Origin: Paracoccus zhejiangensis
GTDB lineage: Bacteria > Pseudomonadota > Alphaproteobacteria > Rhodobacterales > Rhodobacteraceae
Length of the DNA: 64,000 nucleotides
Assembly (NCBI RefSeq): GCF_002847445.1
Contig: NZ_CP025433.1
Location: 62,001 to 126,000, forward strand
Reading direction: 5' to 3'
Made by a program: the position numbers and the translations under genes. Each line of letters begins with the position of its first letter. Position 1 is the stretch's first letter. Shown one piece after another: positions 45,395-54,809 of the stretch. Below the pieces are notes generated by a model. That model worked only from the letters and a program-made list of their open reading frames with translations, did not search any database and was not told where the DNA came from.

Positions 45395-46765
45395 TTGCCC
45401 CTGACTGCCCAGGACCTGACCGAATCGCCCCGCCCCCGCGGCAAGGGACGGCCGCGCACGGTGGAAACCGCTGCGCCATCGCTGGTCGAACTCCTGAACC
45501 TCGTCCGCACGGGTGCCGCCAACACGCGGCAGGAACTGGAACGCCAAAGCGAATTCGGCCGCGCCGTGGTGGCGGATCGCCTGACGATGCTGGGCGATCT
45601 GGGACTGGTGGACGAAAGCGAACTGGGCACCGCCACGGGCGGCCGAGCGCCGCGACTGGTGCGCTTTGCCGCGCGACGCGCCGCGATCCTTGTCGCCACG
45701 CTGGATCAAACCGCGATCGGGGTAGGTGTGGCCGACCTTTCCGGCAAACTCCTGACCGAACATCACGAAGCCGCCGACCTGACCGCCCCGCCCGCCGAAC
45801 TGGCCGATCGTCTGACAGCACTCTTCCGCTGGTCGATGGAGCGTCATGCACCGCAGGGCGGCATATGGGGCATCTCCCTCTCCGTCCCCGGGGCCGTTCA
45901 GGGCGCGACGGAGGGTGACTTCCTGACCGCCACGCCGCCGGTCCTTCCCGCCTGGGAAGGGTTTCCACTTGTCGAAACGCTGACGCGCGATTTCGGCGTG
46001 CCGGTCTGGATGCGGTCCAGCGTCGAGACGATGACGATGGGCGAGCTGCACGCAGGCGCGGCGATCGGCACGCGCAGTATGCTTTTCCTGAAGGTCGGCC
46101 GCCGCATCGGCGCGGGCATCGTCTGCGACGGCCAGCTGTATCGTGGCGCGCATGGCGCGGCAGGCCTGATCGGATCGCTTCCAGTCACCTCAGGCGGGCG
46201 AAGCGGCCCTCTCGATGCCCTCGCAGGATCGGACATGATCCAGCGCGAAGGTCTATCGGCGGCACAGGACGGGCGAAGCCCCATGCTGGCCGACATCCAG
46301 CGCCGCGGTGGCGAGATCACGGCCATCGAAGTCTCGCAAGCCGCACAGATCGGCGATCCCGCCTCGGTCGCGATCCTGACCGAGTCGGGCCACCTGATCG
46401 GTCAGGTCGTGGCGACGCTGGCCAATGCGTTGAACCCGGAACTGATCGTGCTGTCGGGGTCCATCGTGCAGACGAACGACATCCTCCTCGCCGCGGTGCG
46501 CGAGGCGGTCTATGGCGCATCGCATCCCTTCGTCACGCGCGACCTGCGGATCATCCGGTCGCAGATGGGCAGTTCGGCCGGACTTGTCGGCGCGGCCCGC
46601 GTGGCCTCGGAACAGCTGTTCGCGCCGAGTTTCCTGAAGGAATGGGTGATGCAGGGTAGCCCGCTTGCCCATCCGGCCTTCGCCGCCCTGCAGGATCGGC
46701 TTTCGCAAACCGCACCGCCCCCTCCGCCGCCAAGGGCGGGGACCGGACAGGAGCTTCCGAGATGA
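45395..46765 (+). CDS. ROK-family transcriptional regulator with degenerate sugar site
   Basis: Regulators of this family join an N-terminal winged helix to a ROK kinase-like sugar-sensing domain. The 456-residue product starts at TTG 45395 with AAGGA at 45383-45387. Helix-turn-helix lies at about 28-75 (LVELLNLVRTGAANTRQELE, FGRAVVADRLTMLGDLGLV). ROK-like parts include SVPGAVQGA and KVGRRIGAGIVCDGQLYRGAHG. The usual ExGHxxV and CxCGxxGCLE zinc motif is replaced by GLIGSLPVTSGGRSGPLDAL with no cysteine, so the ligand/zinc site is degenerate. A Pro-rich tail closes it. Its stop overlaps the next gene's start (ATGA). It probably controls the divergent sugar operon. Confidence 0.9.
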   Translation: MPLTAQDLTESPRPRGKGRPRTVETAAPSLVELLNLVRTGAANTRQELERQSEFGRAVVADRLTMLGDLGLVDESELGTATGGRAPRLVRFAARRAAILVATLDQTAIGVGVADLSGKLLTEHHEAADLTAPPAELADRLTALFRWSMERHAPQGGIWGISLSVPGAVQGATEGDFLTATPPVLPAWEGFPLVETLTRDFGVPVWMRSSVETMTMGELHAGAAIGTRSMLFLKVGRRIGAGIVCDGQLYRGAHGAAGLIGSLPVTSGGRSGPLDALAGSDMIQREGLSAAQDGRSPMLADIQRRGGEITAIEVSQAAQIGDPASVAILTESGHLIGQVVATLANALNPELIVLSGSIVQTNDILLAAVREAVYGASHPFVTRDLRIIRSQMGSSAGLVGAARVASEQLFAPSFLKEWVMQGSPLAHPAFAALQDRLSQTAPPPPPPRAGTGQELPR

Positions 46766-47772
46766 CGATATCCGGCCTCGGCCCGCATGGCGAACGCGCC
46801 GCCCCGCCCGAACGGGTCAGCCTGCTGCCCGACGACCGCACCGCCGCCAAGGCGGCCGGATGGCGCGTTGCCGTGGTCCTGCACACCTTGGAAAGCGACT
46901 GGGCCAAGCAGCAACTTGCCGGCATGATGGGTATCTTCGGCGATTGCGGCGCCGCGGTGATCGATGTCGTGGATTGCGCCTTTTCCCCCGACATGCAGGT
47001 GGCCGAACTTGACCGGCTGATCTCGCAACGCCCCGATGCGATCATCTCCCTTCCCGTGGCGAATGAACAGGTCGCCGCCGCGCACCGCCGGGTGTCCGAG
47101 GCGGGAATAAAGCTGGTCCTGCTGGACAACGCGCCCACCGGCCTGTTGCCGGGCAAGGACTACACGGCGCTGGTGTCTTCGGACAACTTCGGTCTGGGCA
47201 AGATCGCGGCCGCCGGACTTTCTCCCCGCATCCCCGACGGGGCGAAAGTCGGCGTCCTCGGCTTCGCCGCCGATTTCTTCGCTACGAACGAACGCGAGAT
47301 CGCCTTCACCAAATGGCTTCAGGTGAACCGCCCCGACATCACACCGCGCATCCACCGCTTCGCGCGGATCGAGGACTCAGCCGCAGCCGCGGATGACCTT
47401 CTGTCGGCAAACCCCGATCTGGCCGGGCTATTCGTCGTTTGGGACACGCCTGCCCTTGCCGCAGCCACCCGCCTTGCAGAACGCGGCGCAACGATGTCCA
47501 TGGCAACCGTGGACCTCGGAGAGGCCGCAGCCATCGCCCTCGCAACGGGCAATTCCTTCTGCTGCATCGCAGCCCAGCAGCCTTTCCTCCAAGGGATCAC
47601 AGCCGCACAGACCGTGATCCTGTGCCTTCTCGGTCGCCCCGTTCCCGCCTGGATCGCCCTACCCGGCATTGGCGTCACACGGGACAACGTGGTCGAAAGT
47701 TTCCAGACGATCTGGCGGCAACCGGCCCCGCGCGAAGTGCTCCGCGTGCTGGGCCTGTCGCGCGGCAAATGA
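46762..47772 (+). CDS. cytoplasmic periplasmic-binding-protein-like protein, ROK partner
   Basis: A 336-residue type-1 binding fold without a signal peptide: it starts MTISGLGPHGERAAPP. Its body parallels the operon's exported binding protein: MQVAELDRLISQRPDAIISLPV against KQVSDLETIMAQSPDIIVSIPT, then VLLDNAPTGLLPGKDY against VFMDNVPTGFVPGTDY, and ATVDLGEAAAIALATG near the C terminus. It has no helix-turn-helix and is coupled to the ROK gene by a 4-base overlap. A cytoplasmic ligand sensor for the degenerate ROK protein is the most economical reading, but this is inference. Alternative: a sugar-binding protein whose signal was lost. Confidence 0.85.
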   Translation: MTISGLGPHGERAAPPERVSLLPDDRTAAKAAGWRVAVVLHTLESDWAKQQLAGMMGIFGDCGAAVIDVVDCAFSPDMQVAELDRLISQRPDAIISLPVANEQVAAAHRRVSEAGIKLVLLDNAPTGLLPGKDYTALVSSDNFGLGKIAAAGLSPRIPDGAKVGVLGFAADFFATNEREIAFTKWLQVNRPDITPRIHRFARIEDSAAAADDLLSANPDLAGLFVVWDTPALAAATRLAERGATMSMATVDLGEAAAIALATGNSFCCIAAQQPFLQGITAAQTVILCLLGRPVPAWIALPGIGVTRDNVVESFQTIWRQPAPREVLRVLGLSRGK

Positions 47773-48006
47773 AGGCCGGCATGGCAGCGATGCGACAGGC
47801 TCACCGGCGGATTTGAATCCGCCAAAGTTCCATTACGACTGTCCATCGACATATCGCCGCGACCGTCCGCTTTGGGCCGAGGGTGTGTGGAAACTCATGG
47901 CCTGGGTTGGCCACGGGCGATCATACGGTCCGGTGCGCGCCATCGGCGTATCCCTCCGGCGGGGACCGTCTGACGGGATTTCGCCGCCGGTGATAAGTCC
48001 GACCTT

Positions 48007-48421
48007 ATGGCCGACCATAAGTTCAGACCTGAGATCGAAGTTCTTTCTGCCGCGGATGCGCCGCGCCGGCGGCACTGGCGCGATGCGGACAAGATCCGGA
48101 TCGTGGAGGAGAGCTTCGTGGGGCCTCGTCAGGTGGCGGCGACGGGCCCGGCGGCATGGTGTGTCACGCTCTCTTCTGACGATATGGCGCCGGCAATATC
48201 GCAACGGCGAGTTTGGTGATGAGACAGCGTCGGCGTTCATACCGTTGACGATCTCGCCCGGGAGGCTCGCGCCAGTGACTGCGAAGGCGCCAGTGGCGCG
48301 GCGTGACACCCCTAATGTGCAGCTCGAGATCGTGCTGAGGAACGGGCGCCGACTTCTTGTCCCCTCCACGGTGGACCCGGAAGCGTTGGCCCGGCTTCTT
48401 CCGGTGCTGGAGGGTCGATGA
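48007..48421 (+). pseudogene. IS66 TnpA remnant, frameshifted
   Basis: The frame from ATG 48007 reads an IS66 TnpA N terminus (MADHKFRPEIEVLSAADAPR, VEESFVGPRQVAAT). After an extra base in the gggccc run at 48143-48147 the reading continues in another frame: ARRHGVSRSLLTIWRRQYR, then LEIVLRNGRRLLVPSTVDP to 48421. A single 1-base insertion explains the break. The C terminus overlaps the tnpB remnant by four bases, as in the intact element. Confidence 0.85.
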
Positions 48422-48606
48422 TCGCCTTCCCGGCGGGGGTGCGCGTGTGGATCGCGGGTGGGGTGACGGACATGCGGCGCGGCATGAACACGCTGGCGCT
48501 GACAGTTCAGCAGGGACTCGGGCGCGATCCGCATGCGGGCGAGATCTTCTGCTTTCGCGGGCGCAAGGGCGACCTGGTCAGCTTGTTGCCTGCCGGGCAA
48601 CGATAG
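48418..48606 (+). pseudogene. IS66 TnpB remnant, truncated by IS1182
   Basis: Residues up to about 54 (RVWIAGGVTDMRRGMNTLAL, FCFRGRKGDLVS) are the N-terminal half of IS66 TnpB (family length near 115). After about 48577-48586 the sequence belongs to the opposite-strand IS1182 copy, and the frame closes at a stop by chance. The third IS66 gene, tnpC, is absent. Not functional. Confidence 0.85.
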
Positions 48607-49646
48607 ACGTCGCGTTCCGGATCGTAGAGAAAGTCCGCCTTGACGAACATGCCTTTGCCTTCGTTGCCCGAGGTGGCGGGCCGCGGCACGGTCGTGGTGA
48701 TGCCCACCTCATGGCAGGCAAGGATCTCGGTGCCGCTGAAGTAGCCCTTGTCGACATTGGCGTGCAGGTCGTCGCGGCCGAGAGCCTCCTTGGCCGCCAC
48801 CGCCATCGGGCTCAGTTGATCGCGGTCAAAACCCTGGTTCGTGACGTCATGCGTGACGATGATGTGGGTCTCGGTATCGACGACATTCTGGACGTTGTAG
48901 CCGACGAGCCCGCTGTGCCGGGCGCTGGTCGCCATGGTGCGGGCATCTGGATCAGTCAGGGATATCTGGCCGTCCGGCGCGTCGGCCAGGGCCTTGTCCA
49001 TCGCCTTCAGCCGCGCGACCTCCTGCCGGATGCGGCCGTAGCGGCGGGCAAGATGGGCGACCTTCTCAGTGCGCGCCTCGCCTTCCTCCTGCCCGTCGAT
49101 GCGGACCATCTCGTTGATGTAGCGTTCGACATCGGCCTCGAGATGCGCCAGGCGGCTGGCGATCTTGCCCTTGGTGAAGTTGCGGTCGCGGTTGTTCACC
49201 GCCTTGAACTTGCTGCCATCGATCGCGACGCAATCGCCCTTCAGCGTGCCGATCCGGCGGCAGAGTTCCACGAACTGCGCGCAGGTCTTGCCGATGGCCG
49301 GGCCATTGTCGCGCCGGAAGTCGGCGATAGTCTTGTGGTCCGGCACAAGCCGACCGGTCAGCCACATCGCCTCGACATTGCGCCCCGCCTCGCGCTCCAG
49401 CCGTCGGCTGGAAGGGATCCGGTTCAAATAGCCGTATATGAACAGCTTGAGCAGGACCGCAGGGTGATATCCGGGCCGCCCCGTCCGTGCCGGGGCCGAA
49501 CGCACGAAGCCAAAGCCTGGTAGATCAAGCTCATCGACAAAGAGATCAACGACGCGAACGAGGTGATCTTCGCCGATCCAGTCCTCCAACCGCTCCGGGA
49601 AAAGGGCGGTCTGGCCACGCCCAATACCTTCGATGAAACCCGCCAT
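48507..49646 (-). pseudogene. IS1182-family transposase, 3' truncated
   Basis: The N-terminal 350 residues look sound: MAGFIEGIGRGQTALFPERL, RTGRPGYHPAVLLKLFIYGY, RRDNGPAIGKTCAQFVELC, CVAIDGSKFKAVNNRDRNF and NVDKGYFSGTEILAC. The protein then stops matching after YRCPAGNKL and runs into IS66 DNA. The family is usually about 450-480 residues, so roughly 100 residues and the 3' inverted repeat are gone. The remaining DDE core is incomplete. It lies head to tail against the IS66 fragment. Confidence 0.85.
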
Positions 49647-49753
49647 GCCGAACCCCTGCTGACCTGCAGAAGTCTACCACAGCAGGCAGTGTCCACACAG
49701 CCTCGGCCGTTCAGATATGACTAGGCGGCGACGATCACCGTGAGCAGTCTTCG

Positions 49754-52057
49754 CTACTGCGATGCCCTTCCGGCACGCCCTCGGACGGCTTCACTGACCT
49801 TTGCACCTAGTTCTTTCGCTGCGCCAGTCGTGGAGGGCTTCGCGGCAAGGCAGCGGGCAAGCCTGTGTCGAGCGCGTAAAACCTCGGGAGCGACCATGTC
49901 GGCGGCCGAGGCCGTCACAAGAAGCTCCATTGCCGCCCGCAGAGACGATGGCGATAGCATCCGGTCACGTGCCTCGATGGCGTTGATCAGGTCGTCTGCC
50001 ATGCGGGCTTCGAGCCAGGTAAACAGCTCACGCGGCAGCGCGCTCCCGGCCGTGCGGAGCCGTTCCAGGCGGAGCGTCAGTGCCGTGATCTGACGGTCCG
50101 CAGCCGTCAGCAAGGCTGTGTGCAGGTCGCGCGCCGCTTCCAAGACCTCTGCGCGCCATTCACTCCTGATCCCCCGATCCAGCAGATCATGCGCGCGTCC
50201 CGTGCCGAGCAACGCCGCGACCCCAGCAACCGGCCCAAGGATCAGCGCCCCCGCGGGGCCGAGGACCACAAGGCCCAGGATCGCGCCCCCGGCCTGTCCC
50301 GCGCCGGCCAGACCACCGCGGACGGACAGGTCGATCACCAGCCATGCCGGCAGATCCTCGACCGGGATCTTTCCTGTCCATGCTTTATGTGCCGCGCGTG
50401 CTCCGCCGATGATCGTCGCATAGAGAGGCACAGGCACATCCGCCAATCCGGCGGCAGCCTCAAGTGATCGGTCGACGAGGCTCTGGACATGATCGAGATC
50501 GAAACCGCTCGCGGTCGTCACCATTGGCGCCCAGGGCTCATCCAGAACTTGGGCCTGTGCGGCCAAAGCGTTATCGGCGATGACCGGAATGTCAGGGTAT
50601 TTCGCGAAATGGTCATGCAACAACGAGATGCTGGTGCCGCATTTGACTTGGACCGGAACGCCATCGACGATCAAGTCGTAGCCCGGCATCGTGGAACTCT
50701 CGGGCAGGATCACATCGTGGCCGTCTTCGATCAGTTGCGCCATGACCAGTTGCTCGGCGCTGTAACCCCGCAATGCAACCCGGGCACCCAGAGAGGCGAA
50801 ATTCGCGATATGAACCGAAAGGTCCAGCGGCGTGTCGAACTCGGACACGCGCGAGAAATCGGCAGCGGCCAGAACGGAGGGATCGACGGCCGCTGCGTGA
50901 TAAAGCATGTCGCCTGCGGTCAGACCTGCAACGAGAGCCGTGTTCTGACGGTCGGTGCTTTGCTCGACGGCGATCCGCGCACCCCAGAGACCTGGCGCCG
51001 CATCTGACACGGAAGGAATGTCCGTCGACAGGGTGGCGATGATTGTCCCGGCCCGCATCCGAACAGCCTTGCGCTGCTTGCCGTCGAGATGGCGCAGCTC
51101 TGTGTCGGGCATCCGGTAGAGCCCTCGAAACGCGTTCAAGAGCGTAGCCATCCCGTTGACCGCACCCTGACCGCGCACGGCCAAGAGGATCGCGACCCTT
51201 GCGGCGGCAATCTCAAGAGCGGCGCTGGCCCGGCTGCTGATCGCCCAATAGCCAAGGGTCGCGCTGCCGGCGATGACGGTCACGGGATTGATCATCACGA
51301 ACAGAAGCGATGTGAGCGTCGGCCCCGCCACGAAAGGAATGACGGATGAGAGGTGGGCCGCCATGAGATAAGGCGCAAAGCCCGCCGACCCGATCGCGGT
51401 GGCCAATGCGGCCCATCCGCCGCCGGCAAGAACCGCAGTAGAGATGGCCTGCTGGCCCTTGCGGATAGCTTCGGCAACCTCGGGATCCAGCTCTCCGCGG
51501 TCGCTCGCTGCCGCAAGGCCCTTCATCATGACCATCATCTCATGCGCGACGACATCCGGAAAGGTCACCGCCGCCCGCGCGCGCCTGCCGACGCCCGTCG
51601 CGCGGCGCAGCAGCTGCCGTCCCGCCCGACCCGTGATCGACAGGTCGGCATCCGCCCTCTCTTGCTGCGCATTGGCGACGGCAGGGGCGAGGATCTCGGA
51701 GGCCCGGACGGCGATGGCGGCGGCCTCCTCCTCCATGCTGCGGGTTGAAAGAGGATAGAGGTCCGGCAGCCCAAGACTCTGCTTCACGCCGAGCCACAGC
51801 CTTGATCGCAGCGCATCCGTCGAGAGGGGCCCGCTCATAAGATCCTTGGCGAAAGCGGTCACACGATCGGCACCCTGCTTGTCGTCCGAGACAAGCTTTC
51901 GCCAGGCGGCCTCGCCCACGGCGCCTGCAATTTTTGCAAGACGTGCGGCGTTCAGCAGGGCCAAGAGGCCACAGATTTCCTGGCGGGACGCATCGCCCAG
52001 ACCGGCAGCGATGTGGCGGGGAGACGGAGCGGCCTGTTGGGAGATCATATTCGGCAT
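49754..52057 (-). CDS. unrecognised 767-residue protein with PD-(D/E)XK-like motif and hydrophobic blocks
   Basis: I do not recognise a family. The N-terminal ~200 residues are helical. A hydrophobic Gly-rich block at about 205-277 and a second at about 578-617 (GGAILGLVVLGPAGALILG) suggest membrane association. Between them, residues about 415-490 show a restriction-endonuclease-like core: the helix YSAEQLVMAQLIEDGHDV, then GYDLIVDG (D near 458), then VPVQVKCGTS (QxK near 468-470). The C terminus is helical and charged. ATG 52057 has a weak AGG ribosome site. It stands alone between IS1182 and IS110 sequence. It could be a defence or toxin-like nuclease; no catalytic activity is proven. GC content resembles the surroundings. 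Confidence 0.7.
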   Translation of the reverse strand: MPNMISQQAAPSPRHIAAGLGDASRQEICGLLALLNAARLAKIAGAVGEAAWRKLVSDDKQGADRVTAFAKDLMSGPLSTDALRSRLWLGVKQSLGLPDLYPLSTRSMEEEAAAIAVRASEILAPAVANAQQERADADLSITGRAGRQLLRRATGVGRRARAAVTFPDVVAHEMMVMMKGLAAASDRGELDPEVAEAIRKGQQAISTAVLAGGGWAALATAIGSAGFAPYLMAAHLSSVIPFVAGPTLTSLLFVMINPVTVIAGSATLGYWAISSRASAALEIAAARVAILLAVRGQGAVNGMATLLNAFRGLYRMPDTELRHLDGKQRKAVRMRAGTIIATLSTDIPSVSDAAPGLWGARIAVEQSTDRQNTALVAGLTAGDMLYHAAAVDPSVLAAADFSRVSEFDTPLDLSVHIANFASLGARVALRGYSAEQLVMAQLIEDGHDVILPESSTMPGYDLIVDGVPVQVKCGTSISLLHDHFAKYPDIPVIADNALAAQAQVLDEPWAPMVTTASGFDLDHVQSLVDRSLEAAAGLADVPVPLYATIIGGARAAHKAWTGKIPVEDLPAWLVIDLSVRGGLAGAGQAGGAILGLVVLGPAGALILGPVAGVAALLGTGRAHDLLDRGIRSEWRAEVLEAARDLHTALLTAADRQITALTLRLERLRTAGSALPRELFTWLEARMADDLINAIEARDRMLSPSSLRAAMELLVTASAADMVAPEVLRARHRLARCLAAKPSTTGAAKELGAKVSEAVRGRAGRASQ

Positions 52058-52317
52058 CTTAGAAGCCTACCTACAGGGTCGGCGGCAGGGAACCCATGCT
52101 ATGTGACGATGTCTCCTGATTTGACCGAAGCTTCGCTTGGCGCGCATCAGATATTCACCTGTCAGGGTCACTGCACTGAGCATGAGCGGCCGGTTTAGGG
52201 AAGCTAAGCTCTACGGTCGCTGCTCCCCTGAGCGGCAGCTAATGGGATGTGCCGGCTGCTTCCCCCACCGTTGGGTTATCCTGAACCGGGATCATCCGCG
52301 CCAAAGGAGAAGCAGCC

Positions 52318-53385
52318 ATGTGTGCGAAGAAGACAGGAAGCATTGAAGACCTGGCAGTTGTCGGCATCGACATCGGCAAGGATACCTTCCACCTGGTCGG
52401 TTTCGACCGCTCGGGTCAGGTGGTTTTGCGCAAGCAGATCAAGCGGCTCGCACTGGACGCAACGTTCGAGACGTTGCCACGATGCGTGGTCGGGATGGAG
52501 GCCTGCCTCAGCGCCCATTTCGTCAGCCGAAGGCTGCGCGACTTGGGGTTCGATCCGCGGATCATTCCGGCGATCTACGTGAAGCCGTTCAACAAAGGCC
52601 AAAAGAACGACTACAACGATGCGGAGGCGATCGCCGAAGCCTCCCTGCGGCCGAACCTTCGGACGGTGACGGAGAAGAGCCAGGACCAGCTCGACCTTCA
52701 GGCCCTGCACCGGGTTCGGTCTCGGCTCGTCTCGCGACGTACGGCAACGATCAACCAGATCCGGGCTTTCCTGATCGAACAGGGGATCGCGGTCCGCAGC
52801 GGGCTCCGCGCCTTGCGGAATTCCTTCGAGACGATCCTCGAACAGCGGCGCGACGAGATCTCTGCCCGGATGCGGAATATCCTGATCGGGCTTTACGGCG
52901 ACTGGCTCTGGCTCGATGACCGGATTGCCGCCGTATCAACCGAGATCGAGGAGATCAGCCGTACGGAAGAGAACTGCGCGAACATCATGTCGATCCCGGG
53001 TATCGGACCGATGATTTCGACGGCCATGGTCGCGGCGGTCGGTCGGGGCGAGGTCTTCGACCGGGGCCGCGACTTTGCCGCCTGGGTTGGGCTGGTGCCC
53101 CGACAGTTCAGCACGGGCGGGCGTACGATCCTCGGACGGATCACCAAGCGGGGAAGCCGATACCTGCGCATGCTCTTCGTGCAGGCCGCCAAGGTGATCA
53201 TGATGCGCCCCCACCGTTGGCAGGCGTTCAGCTTCGGAGCCTGGCTCGAACGCGCCGCATCCCGAATGCCCAGGAACAAGGCTGCGGTTGCCCTGGCCAA
53301 CAAGCTGGCCCGCACGGCGTGGAGCATCCTGCGTCACGGCACGCGGTTCGACACCCCCAGAGATCCGACCATGGAAGCAATCTGA
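52318..53385 (+). CDS. IS110-family transposase (DEDD recombinase)
   Basis: A 355-residue transposase with the N-terminal RuvC-like DEDD domain (AVVGIDIGKDTFHLVGFD) and the C-terminal Tnp domain with IPGIGPMISTAMVAAVG, FAAWVGLVPRQFSTGG and GSRYLRMLFVQAAK. It is full length and uninterrupted. The reading direction is opposite to that of the 767-residue gene upstream. IS110 elements have no inverted repeats at their tips and carry structured non-coding ends, so the element limits could not be set, but they likely lie at about 52200-53480. Confidence 0.95.
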   Translation: MCAKKTGSIEDLAVVGIDIGKDTFHLVGFDRSGQVVLRKQIKRLALDATFETLPRCVVGMEACLSAHFVSRRLRDLGFDPRIIPAIYVKPFNKGQKNDYNDAEAIAEASLRPNLRTVTEKSQDQLDLQALHRVRSRLVSRRTATINQIRAFLIEQGIAVRSGLRALRNSFETILEQRRDEISARMRNILIGLYGDWLWLDDRIAAVSTEIEEISRTEENCANIMSIPGIGPMISTAMVAAVGRGEVFDRGRDFAAWVGLVPRQFSTGGRTILGRITKRGSRYLRMLFVQAAKVIMMRPHRWQAFSFGAWLERAASRMPRNKAAVALANKLARTAWSILRHGTRFDTPRDPTMEAI

Positions 53386-53667
53386 CAGCCTCCCGGTCAC
53401 CACGGAGTTCGCGAAAGAGGACAGCATGGAACGGAGAAACTACGCCCCCAGAGTCTGACGGCCCTTTAGGTCATTATCGACCTTGCCGCTAATGAGACCA
53501 AGGTGCGTGCGTAACCCCATCGAGGCCACGGCCCGCGAGCCGACAAACAGGCCGGATACATATGAGCGATTTCCGAAGACGCGCCGATTTCTCAATTGCG
53601 AACAGCAGCCGGCACATACATAAGGGCCGGCCTTGTCATTGGACGGCGGGATGCCTCCGTCGCTGCC
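53386..53667. other. IS110 right flank and junction DNA
   Basis: About 280 bases that hold the 3' non-coding end of the IS110 copy and then sequence leading to an ABC ATPase fragment. Exact junction not identified. No gene is supported. Confidence 0.4.
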
Positions 53668-53998
53668 TCAAGCCCTGTGATGATCGATGATAATATGGGG
53701 CAGACCTTTCGAACAGTGCTCGACACGCGCCTCCACCCCGTAGACCTCCCGCAGAAAGGCGGGTGTGATGATGTCACCCGGCTTCCCAGCCGAGTGCATC
53801 CGGCCATCGACAATCACGATCACGTCGCTGCAGAAGCGCAAGGTGTGGTTCAGGTCGTGAATTGCGATCAGCACTGCCATGTCGCGTTCAACGGCCAGCG
53901 CCGAGACCAGTGAAAGCACCTCGATCTGCCGGTTGAGGTCAAGCGCCGAGGTCGGTTCGTCCATCAGCAGAACCCGGGGCTCGCGAACAAGGGCGTTG
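53668..53998 (-). pseudogene. C-terminal fragment of a FecE-type iron-siderophore ABC ATPase
   Basis: On the minus strand the frame from about 53998 gives NALVREPRVLLMDEPTSALD (Walker B and D-loop), then AIHDLNHTLRFCSDVIVI (His loop) and a normal C terminus ending IIIDHHRA. The N-terminal Walker A and the signature are missing. Homology begins exactly where the glutathione-transferase gene's stop region lies (54016), so a rearrangement removed the 5' half. Not functional. Confidence 0.85.
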
Positions 53999-54015
53999 CC
54001 CTTGCCACATTCAGA

Positions 54016-54660
54016 TCATCTCCCATGACGCTGGCGCACGCGCGCGACGCTGCTCCGCTTCGCGACCGCTCCGTGAACGCGCGCCAGACGGGGCTTGCCA
54101 GCCAGCGCGACGGGATCGTCGCCGAAGAACTCGATCAGCATGTAAGCATAGAGGTCCAGAGCGCTGATCCCGTCGGTCAGAAAGAACGGAGCGCCGACGA
54201 TCGCCCGGTCGAGCGCTGTGAACTGGTCGCGCAACCGCGCGCGCGCATTGTCGATGAGAGCCGGATGGGTTCCCGGGTCGTCCAGAAAGCGCTCGGGATG
54301 GTTGAACTGGACGAAGGTCATGTAGGGGCTTGCGGCCATGTAGATGAGCCAGCGCAGGAACGTCGCCCTGTCGGGGTGGTCGGGCCTGGGAACCAGCAGC
54401 TTATCCGGGTGGCGTTCGCCCAGGGCGATGATAATCGCGGCGGTCTCGCCGATGACCTCACCTGACGGGAGTGCGAGGACAGGAACCTGCCCGGTCGGGT
54501 TCACCGCCAGATATGCCGCCGACTGGTGCGCGCCGGCGGCCATGTCGATCGCGACGCGCTCAAAGGGGATCTGCATCTCTTCCAGCAAGAGCTCGATCAC
54601 CATTGCCCCGGACATCTTCTCCCAGAAGAGGCGGTAATGACCTGTTTCGACCTGCGTCAA
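54016..54660 (-). CDS. glutathione S-transferase-family protein
   Basis: A 214-residue GST with the N-terminal thioredoxin-like domain (GHYRLFWEKMSGAMVIELLLEE, VNPTGQVPVLALPSGEVIGETAAI) and a C-terminal helical domain (RARLRDQFTALDRAIVG, SALDLYAYMLIEFF). It may conjugate glutathione to electrophiles or act as a disulphide reductase; the Ser/Tyr catalytic residue near the N terminus is not assigned. Starts at ATG 54660. Possibly the first gene of the following cluster; no clear promoter was seen. Confidence 0.9.
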   Translation of the reverse strand: MTQVETGHYRLFWEKMSGAMVIELLLEEMQIPFERVAIDMAAGAHQSAAYLAVNPTGQVPVLALPSGEVIGETAAIIIALGERHPDKLLVPRPDHPDRATFLRWLIYMAASPYMTFVQFNHPERFLDDPGTHPALIDNARARLRDQFTALDRAIVGAPFFLTDGISALDLYAYMLIEFFGDDPVALAGKPRLARVHGAVAKRSSVARVRQRHGR

Positions 54661-54809
54661 TTCCCACCTCCGTTCTGCCGCTTCCCACGATGCCGGACGG
54701 CCAGCGGGGAGGTGTCGATCTTTGCGCCGACCGGAGGGTCCGGCAAAGGACGCGATCTTCCGTTCCTATACCGACAAGACGACCGATCCCCGGGGCGTCC
54801 AAGACAGGA

